The notes under the pieces: model-generated | The model's input: the letters and a program-made list of their open reading frames with translations, nothing else | Told to the model about the DNA's origin: nothing | Databases searched by the model: none | Program-made: the position numbers and the translations under genes | Shown: in pieces, positions 18,714 to 30,874 of the stretch | Layout of the letters: every line of letters begins with the position of its first letter | Numbering within the stretch: the stretch's first letter is position 1 | Assembly (NCBI GenBank): GCA_015179125.1 | Contig: WHVA01000585.1 | Location: 1 to 64,000 of the forward strand | Source of the DNA: Gautieria morchelliformis | Lineage: Eukaryota; Basidiomycota; Agaricomycetes; Gomphales; Gomphaceae | Length of the DNA stretch: 64,000 bases | Reading direction: 5' to 3'

Positions 18714-20165
18714 GTTGCCCTTATACCAACTGATTTGAATGAGTATCTAGTATGACTTTCATCCCTTATGAAGAAGCAACCTAGAGACTCATATGTCTGA
18801 AGGAAATGTAATAATATAATTCATCTATGTGATGCTTTCATTGTCACTTCTCTGATCAGAGTACAGATACTTTTTCAATTAGAATTATTTAACACAATGT
18901 CCTTGTCTAGGCCTTCTGCTAGCTCACACCTATGCTATCTCCTTTCAGAATCAAAGGGTTTTGGGTATCCTTGGGCTGCTTATCCTTGGTGCTATTATCA
19001 CTGATGTGGTATGTCCTTGTGCAGACTTTGTATAAATCATATAAATTCATTTCACTGGATATAGTACCAGTTTGCTTTGGACAACTGCAATCCCACTAGT
19101 TTACAATTTAATAAAACAATTTTGTCAGTACTGTGTAAGACTTTCTGCCTAGATTAACACTAACAAACTCTTTAGGTGTAAGATCTGGGGGCCTACATTT
19201 GTCCAATCTGTCTCTGAATATCTTTGACAGTGGCTACCATCAGTAGTGTCGCTGTAATCCTTTTTGACACTGGAGTTGTGATGGTAACTGTTCTAAGCTC
19301 AATTCAAACCTTGGAAGAAAGGTGAAATTCAGGATAAGAAATCACTCATTAGTCTAATGATTTACCAAGGTGGATATACGACATAATACTCATATGTGTG
19401 GGCAACTCACTAATCTGCAGCCAAGGCTTTGTCAGATATGGGTATGGAAGATTGTTCCTATGATAAGCATATATCTGATTCATATTCAGATTTATGCTTA
19501 CAATTACTTTGGCTAATACTATCACAGTAACAAAGGTACAGTTACTTAAAAACCTGTTGAGCTTCACAGTTTATTTGGTGTTCTGTCTCAATTTAGGTGT
19601 TAAGGGTATGTAAGGTATTGATCATGATAATAAATTGCTAATATCAATTCATTCATTGTATAAAGCCAAGCCTTGCTGGCTTCTTAAACTCACCTCAGAA
19701 CAGGTATATTCTCACCAATTTATGAAGAAGGCTTTGATAGTACTAACAGTGCACATACAGCTTGTCAGTGATTATCACCTGCCGGTTCCATCTAACTCTC
19801 CAAGAGAGACACAGTCAACTTCACAGCCCCTCATTACCTACTCTTTCATTCTCCACCTTTGAAGCTGCCAGACAAAGTGTTCACAATGCTATAGTGGCTG
19901 AATTTGGAAACCCACACTTAATCCAGGCTTTTAGTGCTGAGACCTTGGAGAATGGTGTGGCTGTTGAGGAAAGCCAGCATGGAGAGGCCAGGGCTGCTGA
20001 GATAGAGTTGGACGAGTTTCCTTGGGTGACTGGAATTCCAGGAGATGTAGAAGTGGTGGGGTCTATTGTCTCCAGTGAGAAGTTGGTGCTGTCATAACTC
20101 ATTTAGTTTGGCGTAATCCATCTCTGTTCCACTTACAATCTTCAACATACCTGTTCACTTCAATT
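18714..20165. other. AT-richer stretch, no gene recognised
   Basis: Short ORFs only (for example plus-strand 19762-20097, with an acidic tail). Base composition resembles the transposon relics to the right of 41 kb rather than the F-box block. It probably consists of decayed transposon sequence, but no diagnostic motif remains. Confidence 0.4.
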
Positions 20166-20169
20166 CACT

Positions 20170-20515
20170 GTCCAATTGGTTCACCAATCTCCATCGCCAC
20201 TCACATAATTCACCCTTGCCCCCATCATCAGCCATGACCAAGTGTCCCTGACCAACACCATAATACATCAGTATCCTATCATTTGTCGACCCTGGGCCCA
20301 CATGGTTGTTTGAATGGTTCAGAAGCATTCGTGCCACACCCTGCCCACCTGTCATGCAGGATTGAGCCCATGGGCCAGGAATCAGCACAGGATAAGAGGC
20401 CACTTTGTCTTGCGATGATCATTTGCATAAAATGTTGACTCATCATCAGTGACAAGAATAAGATGGAATCGGCCACCAGGAATTGGGAAACCATCAGGTA
20501 TGCTTGCAACTGTTA
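20170..20515 (-). mobile_element. Possible DDE transposase relic
   Basis: A minus-strand frame reads FHLILVTDDESTFYANDHRK and then TKW. This resembles the H-D-E-S-T-F-Y-A-N-D-x-R block I associate with DDE transposases in basidiomycete genomes. Downstream frames (GQGHLVMADDGG) could be the following conserved block in decayed form. Frameshifts and stops break it. The assignment rests on one motif. Confidence 0.4.
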
Positions 20516-21003
20516 AGAAGTGAATCGTACTTAAGACTCAACCCAAGGGCTGAGCTGAGGTTTGGGAACAGAGGGCTTGGCTTCAACTTCATAGGTTGCA
20601 CCCACTACAGTGTTGGGTCCTAATTTTGGGAAACAGATTCAGCTTCAAGCTGAGGTTCAGGAATAGAGATCAGACAGAGGAGGAGAGATATGAGGATCTA
20701 AGTTGGTATCAGAACTGAGGAATCATGATGAGGGGTTTATATACCAATTGCAAGGAACGGAAAGAGGGCATCAATGCCTGGATCAAGCAGATAGGAAAGA
20801 TAAGGGGACGATCATCAGGAATGGAATAGGACTATTTAGGAAAGGAAGGCAGGGGTAAATGATGAACCAAGGGATACCCAAATTAAGCCAAAAGGGTTCC
20901 TGATTGAGTACTGAGGCCAAGGCCTTGGGACTGAACTCGGGAATGGGTCTTAACAGTACCTTTTGCATCTGTTTTCTTGCTTCCTCCCATTACCATCAGT
21001 ACC

Positions 21004-21384
21004 ATGAAATCAATGTCAGACACCCAAGAGCCGACAGTTGATGAACTCAATGTGGAACTTGAGAAGGAGGAGCGAGAGGCTGAGGAGAGGAAGGAGTGAT
21101 TGAAGGAAAAACAACACCTTGCCCAGGAGTGTAAGGAAGTGGCAGAGTGGAAGGTGGAGGAGGAGTGGAAAGTGTGGGAAGCTGAGGAGGAAGCCCCAAA
21201 AGCTAAGGAAGAGCGTGAACGGCAAGTCGTGGTTGAGAAAGAGGCCGAGGAAGCTAAGCAAGCTGAAATAAAGCGGAAGAAGCTTAAAGAAATCCTCAAG
21301 GCCAAAAAGGTTTGGCAATACTCAGTCAACCAGACTTTGTGGATTCGGTCACCTGGGCCGGTGCTCGACTCGGGGATGGGGTAG
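21004..21384 (+). pseudogene. Glu/Lys-rich coiled-coil ORF with an internal stop codon
   Basis: ATG at 21004 opens MKSMSDTQEPTVDELNVELE, followed by charged repeats EEREAEERKE, then a TGA at 21097-21099, then the same frame continues (KEKQHLAQECKEVAEWK, EEEAPKAKEERERQVVVEKE) to 21384. The heptad-like E/K/A pattern predicts a long helix or coiled coil of about 120 residues. A single nonsense codon divides it. The family is not recognised; such proteins accompany transposons in mushroom genomes. Confidence 0.45.
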
Positions 21385-21469
21385 GGCAAAAGCCCTTATG
21401 TCTAAACAGGCTGCCCAGAGGGGTTTGGCGAAGCTGAAGCTGAGGTCTGTAGGACCAAATAAAACGAAA

Positions 21470-22820
21470 TTAATTCCAGGGATTCTTCGAACAAAATATA
21501 CAATGGTAACTATTAATTCGCTCAGAAGTAACCCTAATGCCTCGTGTTGCTAATGACGGATGTCCAGCAACCATGTCCTTACTCGTCTCAACCACAGGGT
21601 CATCGCGTAAGGGAGGAAAGGCAGGCCTGATATTGATGTACAGCAACCGCAGAAACTGGAAATGAGGCCCCGCAAGGACGCTGTACACTTCTTCCCAAGC
21701 TGCCCAGTCCATGCAGCCACAAATATTCATACGCAATTCCATATGATGTATGTGGTTGGATGCATCGATGGTAGCCAGGACCCTCCTTAAGGTGGATAGG
21801 CTTCCACTTTGCATATCCACATCAACCAAACTTAAGATTTCAATATTCATGTTGAATGCCAGATTAACGAAGAAGGCTTTTGCCATCAAGTCAGGCAAAT
21901 GTTTTTGTGTTCAATCAAACAGGTGGTCACTCACAGCCATATGGGTGGATAATAGAGACGTGCTTGAGTGAGCTGCCGATGGCGCGAAGTAACCGGTTGA
22001 CACTAGCATCTTCAGTGGCAGGGAGCCATACGTGTAATGTATGGATGTGCGACACGCCCAGATGTGATCGAGGTCCAAGGAGCCAGTTAATAAACACGGA
22101 ATGGTTGTGCGTCCACCTCGGCCTCATATCCAGGTTAGTAAGGTGAATGCGATTCCGCTCGAACCTCTGTTCATTGTCCTCCCCTTGTTTGGTTTCCGTT
22201 TCCAAAGGACGCCAACGCCGAGGAACCCATGACACGTCGATAAGATTTAAGGAGAGGCCTGTTAGGCCTCTGGCATGATTTATAAAGTTCGTAAACTCGT
22301 CCATGCGAGTAAATAGAGCGTCGACACATACAAACGCCATCGAGGGAAGCTCAAGTACCTGGCAAAGCGATTGTCTGACATCCCCTGGCAAGAGACTCCA
22401 AACCAGGCGTGGAAATTTGAGTTTCTGCACATGGGTGAGCTTGCGCAATAGTGGGGGGAGTGGATTATGTAGCGCAATCCAACCTGGGGTGCCGCTGGGG
22501 TGGTATGCAGGAAGTCTAGAGGTCGACAGTAGCTCCAGCACTAGGATGTAACTGATAAGATGGGGCGAGTTGAGTAGAACCTGGTTGAGTCGATGGATTT
22601 GTGCATGTGCGGGCTGCTCTAGTCCAGGCATAAACTTTATGTGGCGAAAGAGGCGACGTTGGGTTGAGGGAAGCCAGAAACGGCAAACGAGCGAGCAGGC
22701 GCGCAGGTGAAAGTGGCTAATATCGTCCTTGTCGTCAACATGACCGATAATTTCATCAATGACTTCTAGGCCCAGACTATTCATGGTTGTTCGCGGGATG
22801 GCCATGGTAGTGGCGTTCAC
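21470..22820 (-). CDS. F-box protein, copy D (430 aa if a shifted splice site is used)
   Basis: ATG at 22820; F-box SLGLEVIDEIIGHVDDKDD...RFWLPSTQRRLF. Exon 1 ends at 21935 at the same GTGAGT donor as copies B and C. The acceptor used there (GATAG) is GATGG here, so that AG is lost. The next AG, six bases further (CAAAAG), keeps the frame and removes two codons: exon 2 would be 21876-21470 and the intron 58 nt. Exons then total 431 codons. Failing that, translation ends just after the donor (PYGCE*), giving 297 aa. The intact glyoxalase-like gene lies 340 bases upstream, on the same strand. Confidence 0.8.
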
Positions 22821-23043
22821 GCCAGGATATGAAACGTGGCTTGACGCTGAGGTGTAACGTGCCTCAGATATGATCTTGTTTGGATTTGTATCGATATGTG
22901 CTCACACTCACCGTGGATGACTACTTATCCGTAGTCCTAAATCCCTACAAATAGAGCCAAAAGACGTGCCGGGGTCAAGTTAGTGCGACGGCCAGAAAAG
23001 CGTTTGAGCGAGGATGGGCGTGCGACGCAAGCGGCGAGTGGGG

Positions 23044-23060
23044 GTCTCTGCTAAATAGAT
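23044..23060 (-). promoter_or_regulatory. Conserved promoter-like block of F-box copy D
   Basis: Minus-strand ATCTATTTAGCAGAGAC, between the glyoxalase-like stop codon (23160) and the F-box start (22820). The F-box gene therefore keeps its own promoter and is not a read-through product. Confidence 0.5.
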
Positions 23061-23159
23061 CCGATGGACCCCGGCCGAGAGGGGACCTGGACCTGAGACA
23101 ACGCTCTCTCAACATAATTCAATGACATAGGAGCTTACACGTCGCTACATCATCTCAAT

Positions 23160-24109
23160 CTACACACCACGCACATCCCCGCCCGCGGGCATCGGCGTCA
23201 TCACGATCCTGCCATACGGGCTCTCCACCTCCCCGCCGGGGCCCTCCCGCACCCAGAACCCCACCTCGCAGATCCCGGCGCGCGCGTCCACACCCGCCGC
23301 CGCGTCCTCCAGGACGAGCACGAGCGTGGTGTGCAGCTCCGCCCCCGCGCGGGGCGTCTGCAGGCGCCACGCGACGCTCCGCCCGTCCGCGGCCGGCGTG
23401 GGCCCCCGCCCGACGACCGTGCTCAGCTGCGCCTTCGCCGTCTCGAACGCCGCGCTCCCCGGTGCGCGTAGCTTCACGTGCGACACGCCCTGCGCCGTGC
23501 AGGGGTGCTTGCCCGCCGCGGGGACCTGCGCACACAATCCAGCCAGTCAGCCACGCGCACGCACGCACACTCGTGACTATGTGTAGCGGAGCGCACCCGT
23601 CGGTCCCGGGGCGTAACATCTTCACAGAAAAACGGCAGCCGGCCCACGCCATGCTCCGCCCCCGGCGCCGTCAGGCGCCACTCCAGCCTCTCCCCCCCGG
23701 GCGTCTCCCGCCCGCCGTCCACCGCCACGCAGTACTCGACGCCGCTCCCGTCCTGCGCCGCGCGCGCGTTGATCACGCTGGACACGTCCGCGCTGAGCCC
23801 GAGGTGCGCAAAGTCGATCCACCCCGGCGCGGTGCGGCCCCAGCGGTGCGAGGCGGGCGGCGCGCCCGGGTGCACGAACGCGATGAGCTCCAGGTACACG
23901 CCGTCCGCGAGGACCACGAGCGCGTTGGCCGTGAGCCCGTCCGCGTGCGTACCGCCTGGGATTACACTAGAGCCACATAAGTCAGTACGTGAAGGCGGGG
24001 CGCAGGGCGGGTATTACTCGAAGCCTAGCTTTCGGAACTCAGAGGCGGCTTGCTCGACAGTTCCGGGAGGTGTGAGGTGCACGATGTGGTCCAAGACATC
24101 GGTGGCCAT
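23160..24109 (-). CDS. Glyoxalase-like domain protein (275 aa, three exons)
   Basis: Exon 1 is 24109-24018 (MATDVLDHIVHLTPPGTVEQ...), intron 1 23967-24017 (51 nt, CTGAC branch), exon 2 23966-23597, intron 2 23526-23596 (71 nt), exon 3 23525-23160. Exon lengths 92, 370 and 366 give 276 codons with stop. The pattern LDHIVHL, PGGTHADGLTAN, GVYLELIAF, WIDFAHLG, RLEWRLT, PFFCEDVTPR and HPCTAQGVSHVKL is that of the glyoxalase-like family (vicinal oxygen chelate fold) of fungi and bacteria. Substrate and metal dependence are unknown. It is the only full copy in the window; three or four relics show it was duplicated together with the F-box gene. Coding GC is much higher than in the surroundings. Confidence 0.85.
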
Positions 24110-24896
24110 CGTAGCGGCGGTTAGCCAACTACTGATTTAGAGTAGTCACAGTCACGCATGTTTTCATTTCGACGGATACATGACAATCTGACGAGATAGA
24201 TATAGGACAATGGGACAGGATGCAGGATGTAGCAATGCGTAGAGCGTGCGAGCTCGAAGAAAGAAAGGCCCAACCCCGGCATGAATGACTCTGAAATCCA
24301 TTGTGATGCGGGACAAGCCCTCATTTATAGGCTGAGGGAAACAGAAAGGGGAAGCAAGATCAAGTGTAAAGTCCAAGCAATTGCCCAGCGCCGCGCAGGC
24401 GCGAGCGAGTGCCAAGATAAGTGGGTGCAACGGTCCATAAGAACGAGCAACGGAAGACAAAGAAAGGGAACAGATACCGACTCCAGCCATGAATGTCATT
24501 GGTGGGTATTGTAGTCAAGACGAAATGAATCAAAAAAAAAAAATCACGGGAACAATGGGGAAACGCAATGCAGATCAATAGAATAATCGCCTCGAGGCGG
24601 ACGGGTTTTTCAACGAGAATGGAAATGGACTGCTTTTGTTTTTATCGTTTCTTTGATTCGGGACATAACTTGGGCGTAGTGATCGTAGGTGAGCGTTGCG
24701 TCATGCAGCAGCAAAAGCTCGCAGCGAACGTGAGGGAATAACGAAGGGCGTGTGGGTCGATCGGGTCGTACTTCATCGATGGCATAGGTTTCTGTGTTGT
24801 AGCGCATATGGTGTCTGGGATGCTCTTAAGGCTGTAAGGGAAGTTGGGGAACACGTTGGTTAAGTTGTTGGTCCTATCAGGGCGGGTATCCTCTGT
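24110..24896. other. Intergenic region between the glyoxalase-like gene and CDC25
   Basis: Contains the 5' flank of the glyoxalase-like gene and, at the right, the 3' region of the CDC25 gene. An A13 run lies near 24533. No convincing coding sequence was seen. Confidence 0.5.
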
Positions 24897-27284
24897 TCAA
24901 CGCCGTGCTGGTCCAAACGACGATCCGGCACGTTCGAGGTTACTCCGACCGGACGACAGGCGGGAAGGACCCTTTGACGGGGGAGGGCATGGGCTATCTT
25001 GCAATCCATTGCTTTCGCTATCTTCGTGACCACTGGACGACGCATCCTCATCAAGCGTGGACAGACCTTTGAGTGCAACCCCAGCTCTGCGGCCACGCGC
25101 GGCATTCGCAGCAGCAAACATGGTCCCACCGCAAGGTCCTCCACTCGGTGCAGTTTTCCTATGCTCCCTTGACGTCGCTGTGGAAGAACTTGCGGCAGAA
25201 GGCAGGGTCGATAAAGCCGAAGTTCCGCTCGAGGGCTGGCCGTACGTGAACGACTGCGTGCGGCCCCATTTGCCGCGCCGGAACTTGTCCAAGTCTATGT
25301 CACGCGCATGCGTATGCGCAGGGTCGTCCATCTGAACATAGCCGTTAGGCTCGCAATCGTCCTGCAAGTAATAAATAAGTCAGTAAAGTGACCAAGCTCG
25401 AATGCCGAGTACTCACAGGAAACTGTTCATAGAACTGAGAATAACCGCCTTCCAGGATGTACATTTCGGGGTAGCATACTTTCGGGTACACGCGACCATT
25501 CATTGACCTGTCCTTCGAACGTACATGCTTTGCGCTGCGTCGGACCACGTCAGTACCGCCTGCTTGCCCCCAACATGTACTCACAAAGTCGGGGCACGCT
25601 TAACGCTGAATTCGCAATGAAAAATAAGCACGGTCTTGGCCGTTGGATCTCCACTCTCGCAGGGAGCCGGTTTGTTTGGGCCGAGGAAGTAACCTTCGAT
25701 GGAATCTGCGGTGTTAAGGTTGATAGCACCGGGAATGTGCCCGCCATCGTACTCATACTCGAACCGGCAATCAACAATAGTAAAACTCGATACCTGCGTC
25801 GAGTACACTCCATGAATCAGATCTTTGAGCTGAGGATAGCGTTAACAGACTGAACTCGCAACTAGCGAGCAACCTCTTACCGTGCTGCAAGTTATTCTGA
25901 CAAGTCCATCCTCACTTACACGGTGACAAGGCAAGAGCTTCTTCTCAACCTCCTTGACGCCAAAGCCAGCCAAGCTCTTAGGACTGCAAACCCTGGCATT
26001 CTCACCTCCCTGAAAGTCTTCTCGGTCGCGCTTGCCTAATGACCCGGCCCCATGGAGCGGACGCAGGTCTTCACTCCCGTCGCACCGCCTGAGAATACGA
26101 GCGTGATGGCGTTTAGCATAAGCCGCGGCTGGCGAGCTGGTCTGTATGTCCGAAGAGTCGTCGGAGCTAGGTTCCATCTGTGTCGCGGGTGGAATCATAG
26201 CAGAAAAGGCACGACGGGCAGGGGGTAGGGGCGCGGTGAGAGGCCCATTGTCCAGACCGGGACTCGAAGACACAGAATACGCAGACTCTACGTCCCCTGA
26301 TACGTTAACGGGACTAACGGCACCAACCAGGGCAGAGAGTGCAGGACGACGCTGGGGTATGCGTTTGCTCGAGGGTGCGTTGTAATCGAGCGCAGGTTTC
26401 TTTTTGAACAATTGCCCAGCTGCGCCCACAGTAGCAGCACGAGTGAACTTGGCATGGGGAGGGGAGGAAGAAGGTGGGTCCGACGAGCCGGTAGATTGGT
26501 TACCCTCTGGAGATAGCGAGCGTCGTTTCTTCGCAGGAGCTGCATGAGGCCCTGGAGGCGTAGCGACGCCGATGAAGAGATTCGAGTAACTTGGTTCTTG
26601 GGCAGTTGGGGCTGGGATCGCTGAAGTGTGGTCAGCCAGAGCTGCAGGAGCAGAGGGGGACGAAGATATCATATCGATGTCCATAGCATCATCGGGAGAG
26701 GGAACAGAGAATGTCTCAGGCTGCCGAAACGGTCAACTTCGCTCTAGCCATAACCTGCCTGGGGAACGTACCACATAGAAGATACCTCGAGACGGCTCGT
26801 CCATAATCGAGGAGTCGCCGGAGGCTATCCGTTTAGCTGGTAAAGTCGCGCGTTGCCTACCCCGGTTGCTAGATGTAGTACCATTGGACTTGGTGCTGGC
26901 AGACGAGACACCGCCGTCTTCGTTGAGTAGATCGCGACCAAACAATCGGGGCACAGGTGGAGCGAGATGGGTGTGTGACTTGGGTGGCACTGCTGGAGAA
27001 ATGTCCATGGAAATTGGAGAAGGCGCTCGAGATGGCGATGGTGAATTTAAGGACATGGTTGACGCGAAGGACAGCTCAAGATCGGAAGAAAGAAAGTCAT
27101 CTATATCGTTCGTTGGTTGACTTATCTGGATCTTCTGTGGAGGAGTCGGCGGCGGCGACGGCGACGATGCAGGATTGAAAAATGCCATGTCGTCGCGGAG
27201 ACGGGATAGTTGTGCAGATGTCAAAGGTCGATGTCGTCGTGAGGAATCGGAGTCTGTGGAGTAAGTCAACATGTTTATGGCCAA
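24897..27284 (-). CDS. cdc25: CDC25-type dual-specificity (M-phase inducer) phosphatase
   Basis: Five exons: 27284-26772, 26720-25881, 25829-25585, 25534-25417 and 25361-24897, with introns of 50-55 nt that all keep the frame (726 aa). The first 450 residues are a Ser/Pro-rich regulatory region. The rhodanese-fold catalytic domain begins at CHRVSEDGLVRIT, with DCRFEYEYDGGHIPGA and the signature HCEFSVKR (His ~522, Cys ~523, the C-X5-R loop), then RSMNGRVYPKVCYPEMYILE, GGYSQFYEQFP and a tail with MDDPAH...KWGRTQSFTYG. It should remove inhibitory phosphates from the Thr-Tyr pair of CDK1 and trigger mitosis. The start is uncertain: Met33 (27188, MAFFNP) is an alternative, because a splice-acceptor-like TTGACTTACTCCACAG lies upstream. 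Confidence 0.93.
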
Positions 27285-28313
27285 CGCGACACGGTCACGA
27301 GATGGGGGCGCTGAAGCGAATTTTGATGAAACAGAGGGCTGGGTTTAAGACTCACATGTGGCTGGCGTTGTGGCTGGTGTGGTTGGGCGTCTGGAACAAA
27401 AGAAATGAGATGTGGACTAGTCTAAAAACAGAAACAAAAGAGAAGAACGATATAGACCAGTTGGGCGTACGCGGAGGAGGCCGTGCCTGTGGACGTGGGC
27501 TGGAACGAAACCAAGTATGCAGTATGGGAGCAGATGGTGGCCAGAGGAGAGCGGAGAAAGAAAGGGCGCAAAACTCTAAACTATGAACTCACCGCGGGAA
27601 TGTTTAACGTTTAAATGGCAAAGTATGCGTGCAAGTTGATCTCTGGACGCTTGTCGCTCAGCTCCTAGGCTGTGTGGTATTTCCTGTAGATGCAAATATA
27701 TCAATGAGTGATAGAATTCCTTCCTGTTCGTGGTCGAGACTGGCGTGCTCGCTGTAGGCCTCGTCGGCGAAGGAGAGTCGCCTGTAGTACGCGAACGAGT
27801 CACGTGATGAAAAAGGGTTGTCTTGTCAGCCGGCGCCGCGACCCTTGCCACATGGGGCAAGCCCATCAAGGGTCTTGCTTCGCTGTCGCTTCGACGTATG
27901 AGCTTCGGCTGGAGGAGCCAGTTTTCTGATCCGTTGCCATGGGCTCTGACATTTGTGTATCGACATTTTAAGTATGTGGGACGCTTTTCTCAGCTAACCA
28001 AATACCTCTACGTATGGCCTCAACGTAGATTTCTTTCTCGATTCTGGATGTTACAACTGGGTGGCTCTCACCAGCTCTAAGCTGTCATCGGCGTACTCTC
28101 GGCATCCGCTGGCCAGGCTCCTGGGCCGCTGTAGAGGGTGTGATCAGAACTGTCAGCTAAGTATGGATTTTGATTATGGCTGGAAAGAGGGTCAGACCGG
28201 GCCTGCGTAGATTCAGAGATCGGGTAATCTGTCACCGGCTATTTCAGGCTCCCGGCTCGCTAGTTTCGAGGTATTTAGGAAAAGGAATTTAGCATTTTAG
28301 GGCTAGGGAAGGT
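27285..28313. other. CDC25 5' flank and unassigned sequence
   Basis: Presumed promoter region of the CDC25 gene, with a CACGTG core at about 27799. Small ORFs around 27576-28080 have no recognised motif. No second gene could be supported. Confidence 0.4.
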
Positions 28314-28314
28314 G

Positions 28315-28870
28315 CACCTGTAGTGCCCGGTTAGTCATACCTTCTTAGCTAGGGTAACCGGCCGGGTTGCAGAGGCTAAGTAGGTATGTTTTGCAGAGAG
28401 GACCAGTACTACGAATAATACTACCTATAATTCTTACTTAGCTACAAAATGTGACTGTGGACACCTGTCCTGCCCGTCGGAACCACATCCAGCGTCTCGA
28501 GCCACGGCTCAACTGTTCACGTGACCGTCTCCAGCGACCGCCACGTCGCATCAACCACTGTCGCCGTCGTCGCACGCAGTGAGCTCAACCGGTGAATTTC
28601 CATTGCTCCAAAACCTCCCGCTTTTTTTAAAATGCCTCCTGCTTGACCCTCCCATATCAAACTCAGCTTGTCCGTTCGTAGTACGGTAAGTAAACATCTC
28701 AAAAGTATGTATTTACATATCTACTTTCTCATGCCTTACTCACCGGGAATGACAGCTTCTCCCGCACATTGAGCCCCATACTCAACGGCCACACCCGCAC
28801 ACCTCATGTTCCCGCCCCCGCATTGTCTGATCCACCTCTTGGTCCCGGCCAGGCGCACAAGCCCATACCT
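28315..28870 (+). repeat. Left arm of the long inverted repeat
   Basis: Pairs with 32011-32568. Identity is visible from the outer CACCTGTAGTGCCC through GAGCTCAACCGGTGAATTTC to the inner GCCCATACCT. Confidence 0.9.
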
Positions 28871-29039
28871 ACGTTCTCAACTCTCTTATCGCACATCAAG
28901 ACAAGGCGTATAAAGTCCCGAGCCCCAATCATGAATCCTTCCGAGCAGGGTCGAAAAGTCAAGAACATCGAAGACGGCGTACACATTCTCGACACTTCCA
29001 ATAATAATAGACGTGACAGCTGTAATCATCTCAACAGTT

Positions 29040-29330
29040 GGAGATCAGCGACTGTCCACGTACCGAGAGTAGTTTGGCGAAGGCGTTGGGGTCCAGGATG
29101 CTCGCGCTTTGCAAGAACCACTGGTATGTTGGGGATCGGAGGACGGTGTGTGCGGTGAGCCTTCGTGGAATCAAAGTAGAAGTGCATGGTAGCCAAGGGA
29201 CAGGCTTGTAGTTTCGACTCGGCCTCGACGGACGCATCAGCACGTTCCCATGCCTTGACCTGTTTAAAATCACCGGGTCAATCCATGACGAGAAGGTTTG
29301 GGAGAGAGATGAACCCATTGACTAGTGCGG
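29040..29330 (-). pseudogene. Unrecognised host-gene fragment inside the inverted-repeat element
   Basis: One minus-strand frame reads VKAWERADASVEAESKLQA and then CPLATMHFYFDSTKAHR, which looks like a real, conserved protein stretch with normal codon use. It is flanked by frames with stops. I do not know the family. It may belong to the same source gene as the helicase fragment. Confidence 0.35.
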
Positions 29331-30874
29331 TCGAAGAGTATGACAATGGGTGTACGAAGGCAGCTGCCAATGATCAAGTTAAAAATGGAAACTTATTGAA
29401 GATTAGATGAAACGCACCGCTGCCTCACTTGAGCTGCTCGTATGCAACGTCTCTGACCAGATCTAGCTACGTACCTTATCAGAGGGTTCGACGCTATTGA
29501 CTCATCACGCGCCCTGTTTAGGCCTGTTCAGGTGGTGTCTCTGGGCTGTATATTCCTCGGCAGCCTTTTATACAGTGGACGGTCCACGCCAGATTACATA
29601 TTCGCTGCATCGAGTCACCCATCGCTCCACAGTGGTGTTCCGCACATGGTTCCAGGTCGGAAAGTCACGACTTCAACTAACATCACAATGAGTAAATTGA
29701 ACCCATTCGTGGAAACTTGACAGCACAGCCAGAGAAGGGGCTGACAACATGTCCTAGGTTTATTCTGAAGGTGTATGGTGTGTTTTTGATAATGTACGCA
29801 CTAGTTCTGCGAATGGATCACATCAAAAAATTGCTTGTGCGCGGGTGTCGGCTAGCAAGGGTTCAAGCTTGCAACCAAGACAGGATTCGGCTTACACAGC
29901 CTGCAATAGCCACGACAATATGCATTGGAGCTTGACGTTGAACAAATATCTGATTAATGTTAGGGATGTTTAAGCCAAGGACTGCCGCTGGTCACAGGAA
30001 ATATGAACAGCATTAGAAGCCAAGAGAAGCACAGGCAATTTTCGGTGGTGTTCCTTGACAAGGCAAGCATGAGCACAGAGCCAGCGTCGTTGATATAGAT
30101 ATATATGACCTATTCTGAGCTATACAGACCTACCTAACATCTTTAAATGCAGTCCATTGTGATTCTTGATCTGATCGTTCTATAAAATCCATATCTCACT
30201 TGTTTTCAGGCTGGTATTCTAAAGCCAATGTGTCGTCAAGATCACGAGGTACACTTACTACTAATCGCCATACATATTTATTCATTTAATGCACCTATCC
30301 AGTTGCGCCCTAGTGTAATCATTTGAAGGTTGTGGTATCACTTTTTCATGCGACGCGCGACGTGTTCGTTCGTCGGACATATGAAATGTGGTGACCTGAT
30401 CCTATAAAAACTCAGTGCTGCTTATCTTCCTATCTGTACCTTCTTCACACACTTGAACTATCAGTCCCCACATTGCAACTTCTCAATGTTTTGGTTATAA
30501 TGAAGCCAATTATGTGAGTCTAACCTGCCGGCATATATAGGAGTGTAAGGCCCACCATCAATCGTCTGCTTGTCAATGTTGATATCGCAATGGTGGTGAT
30601 GTAAGTCATGTTCTACTTAGTCTTTGGGAGGAAAAATGACCATTGTGCTCAGGTGTAACGGTGGTCCCCTTATAGATCTTATCCTTGTGTTCCTCAACCT
30701 ATGCGACACAAGGATCTCAACCCAAGTCGCCTTAAACCGCCATCTGATGCAGAAGCCGGTACGCACATACTCTATCTTGTCAAATTCCAATTTACATGAT
30801 TTATACAGAATGACTGTATACAGGCCATAAAGCATAGCACAGGGGTAAGGTCATGCATATCAGTTGCTCGACAA
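29331..30874. other. Interior of the inverted-repeat element, no gene recognised
   Basis: AT-richer sequence with only short ORFs. No transposase motif was found. Confidence 0.4.

Noticed and set aside
23769-24140. Plus-strand ORF of 123 codons over the glyoxalase-like gene
   Set aside because: It overlaps exon 1 and 2 of the minus-strand gene, whose splice signals and family motifs are convincing.
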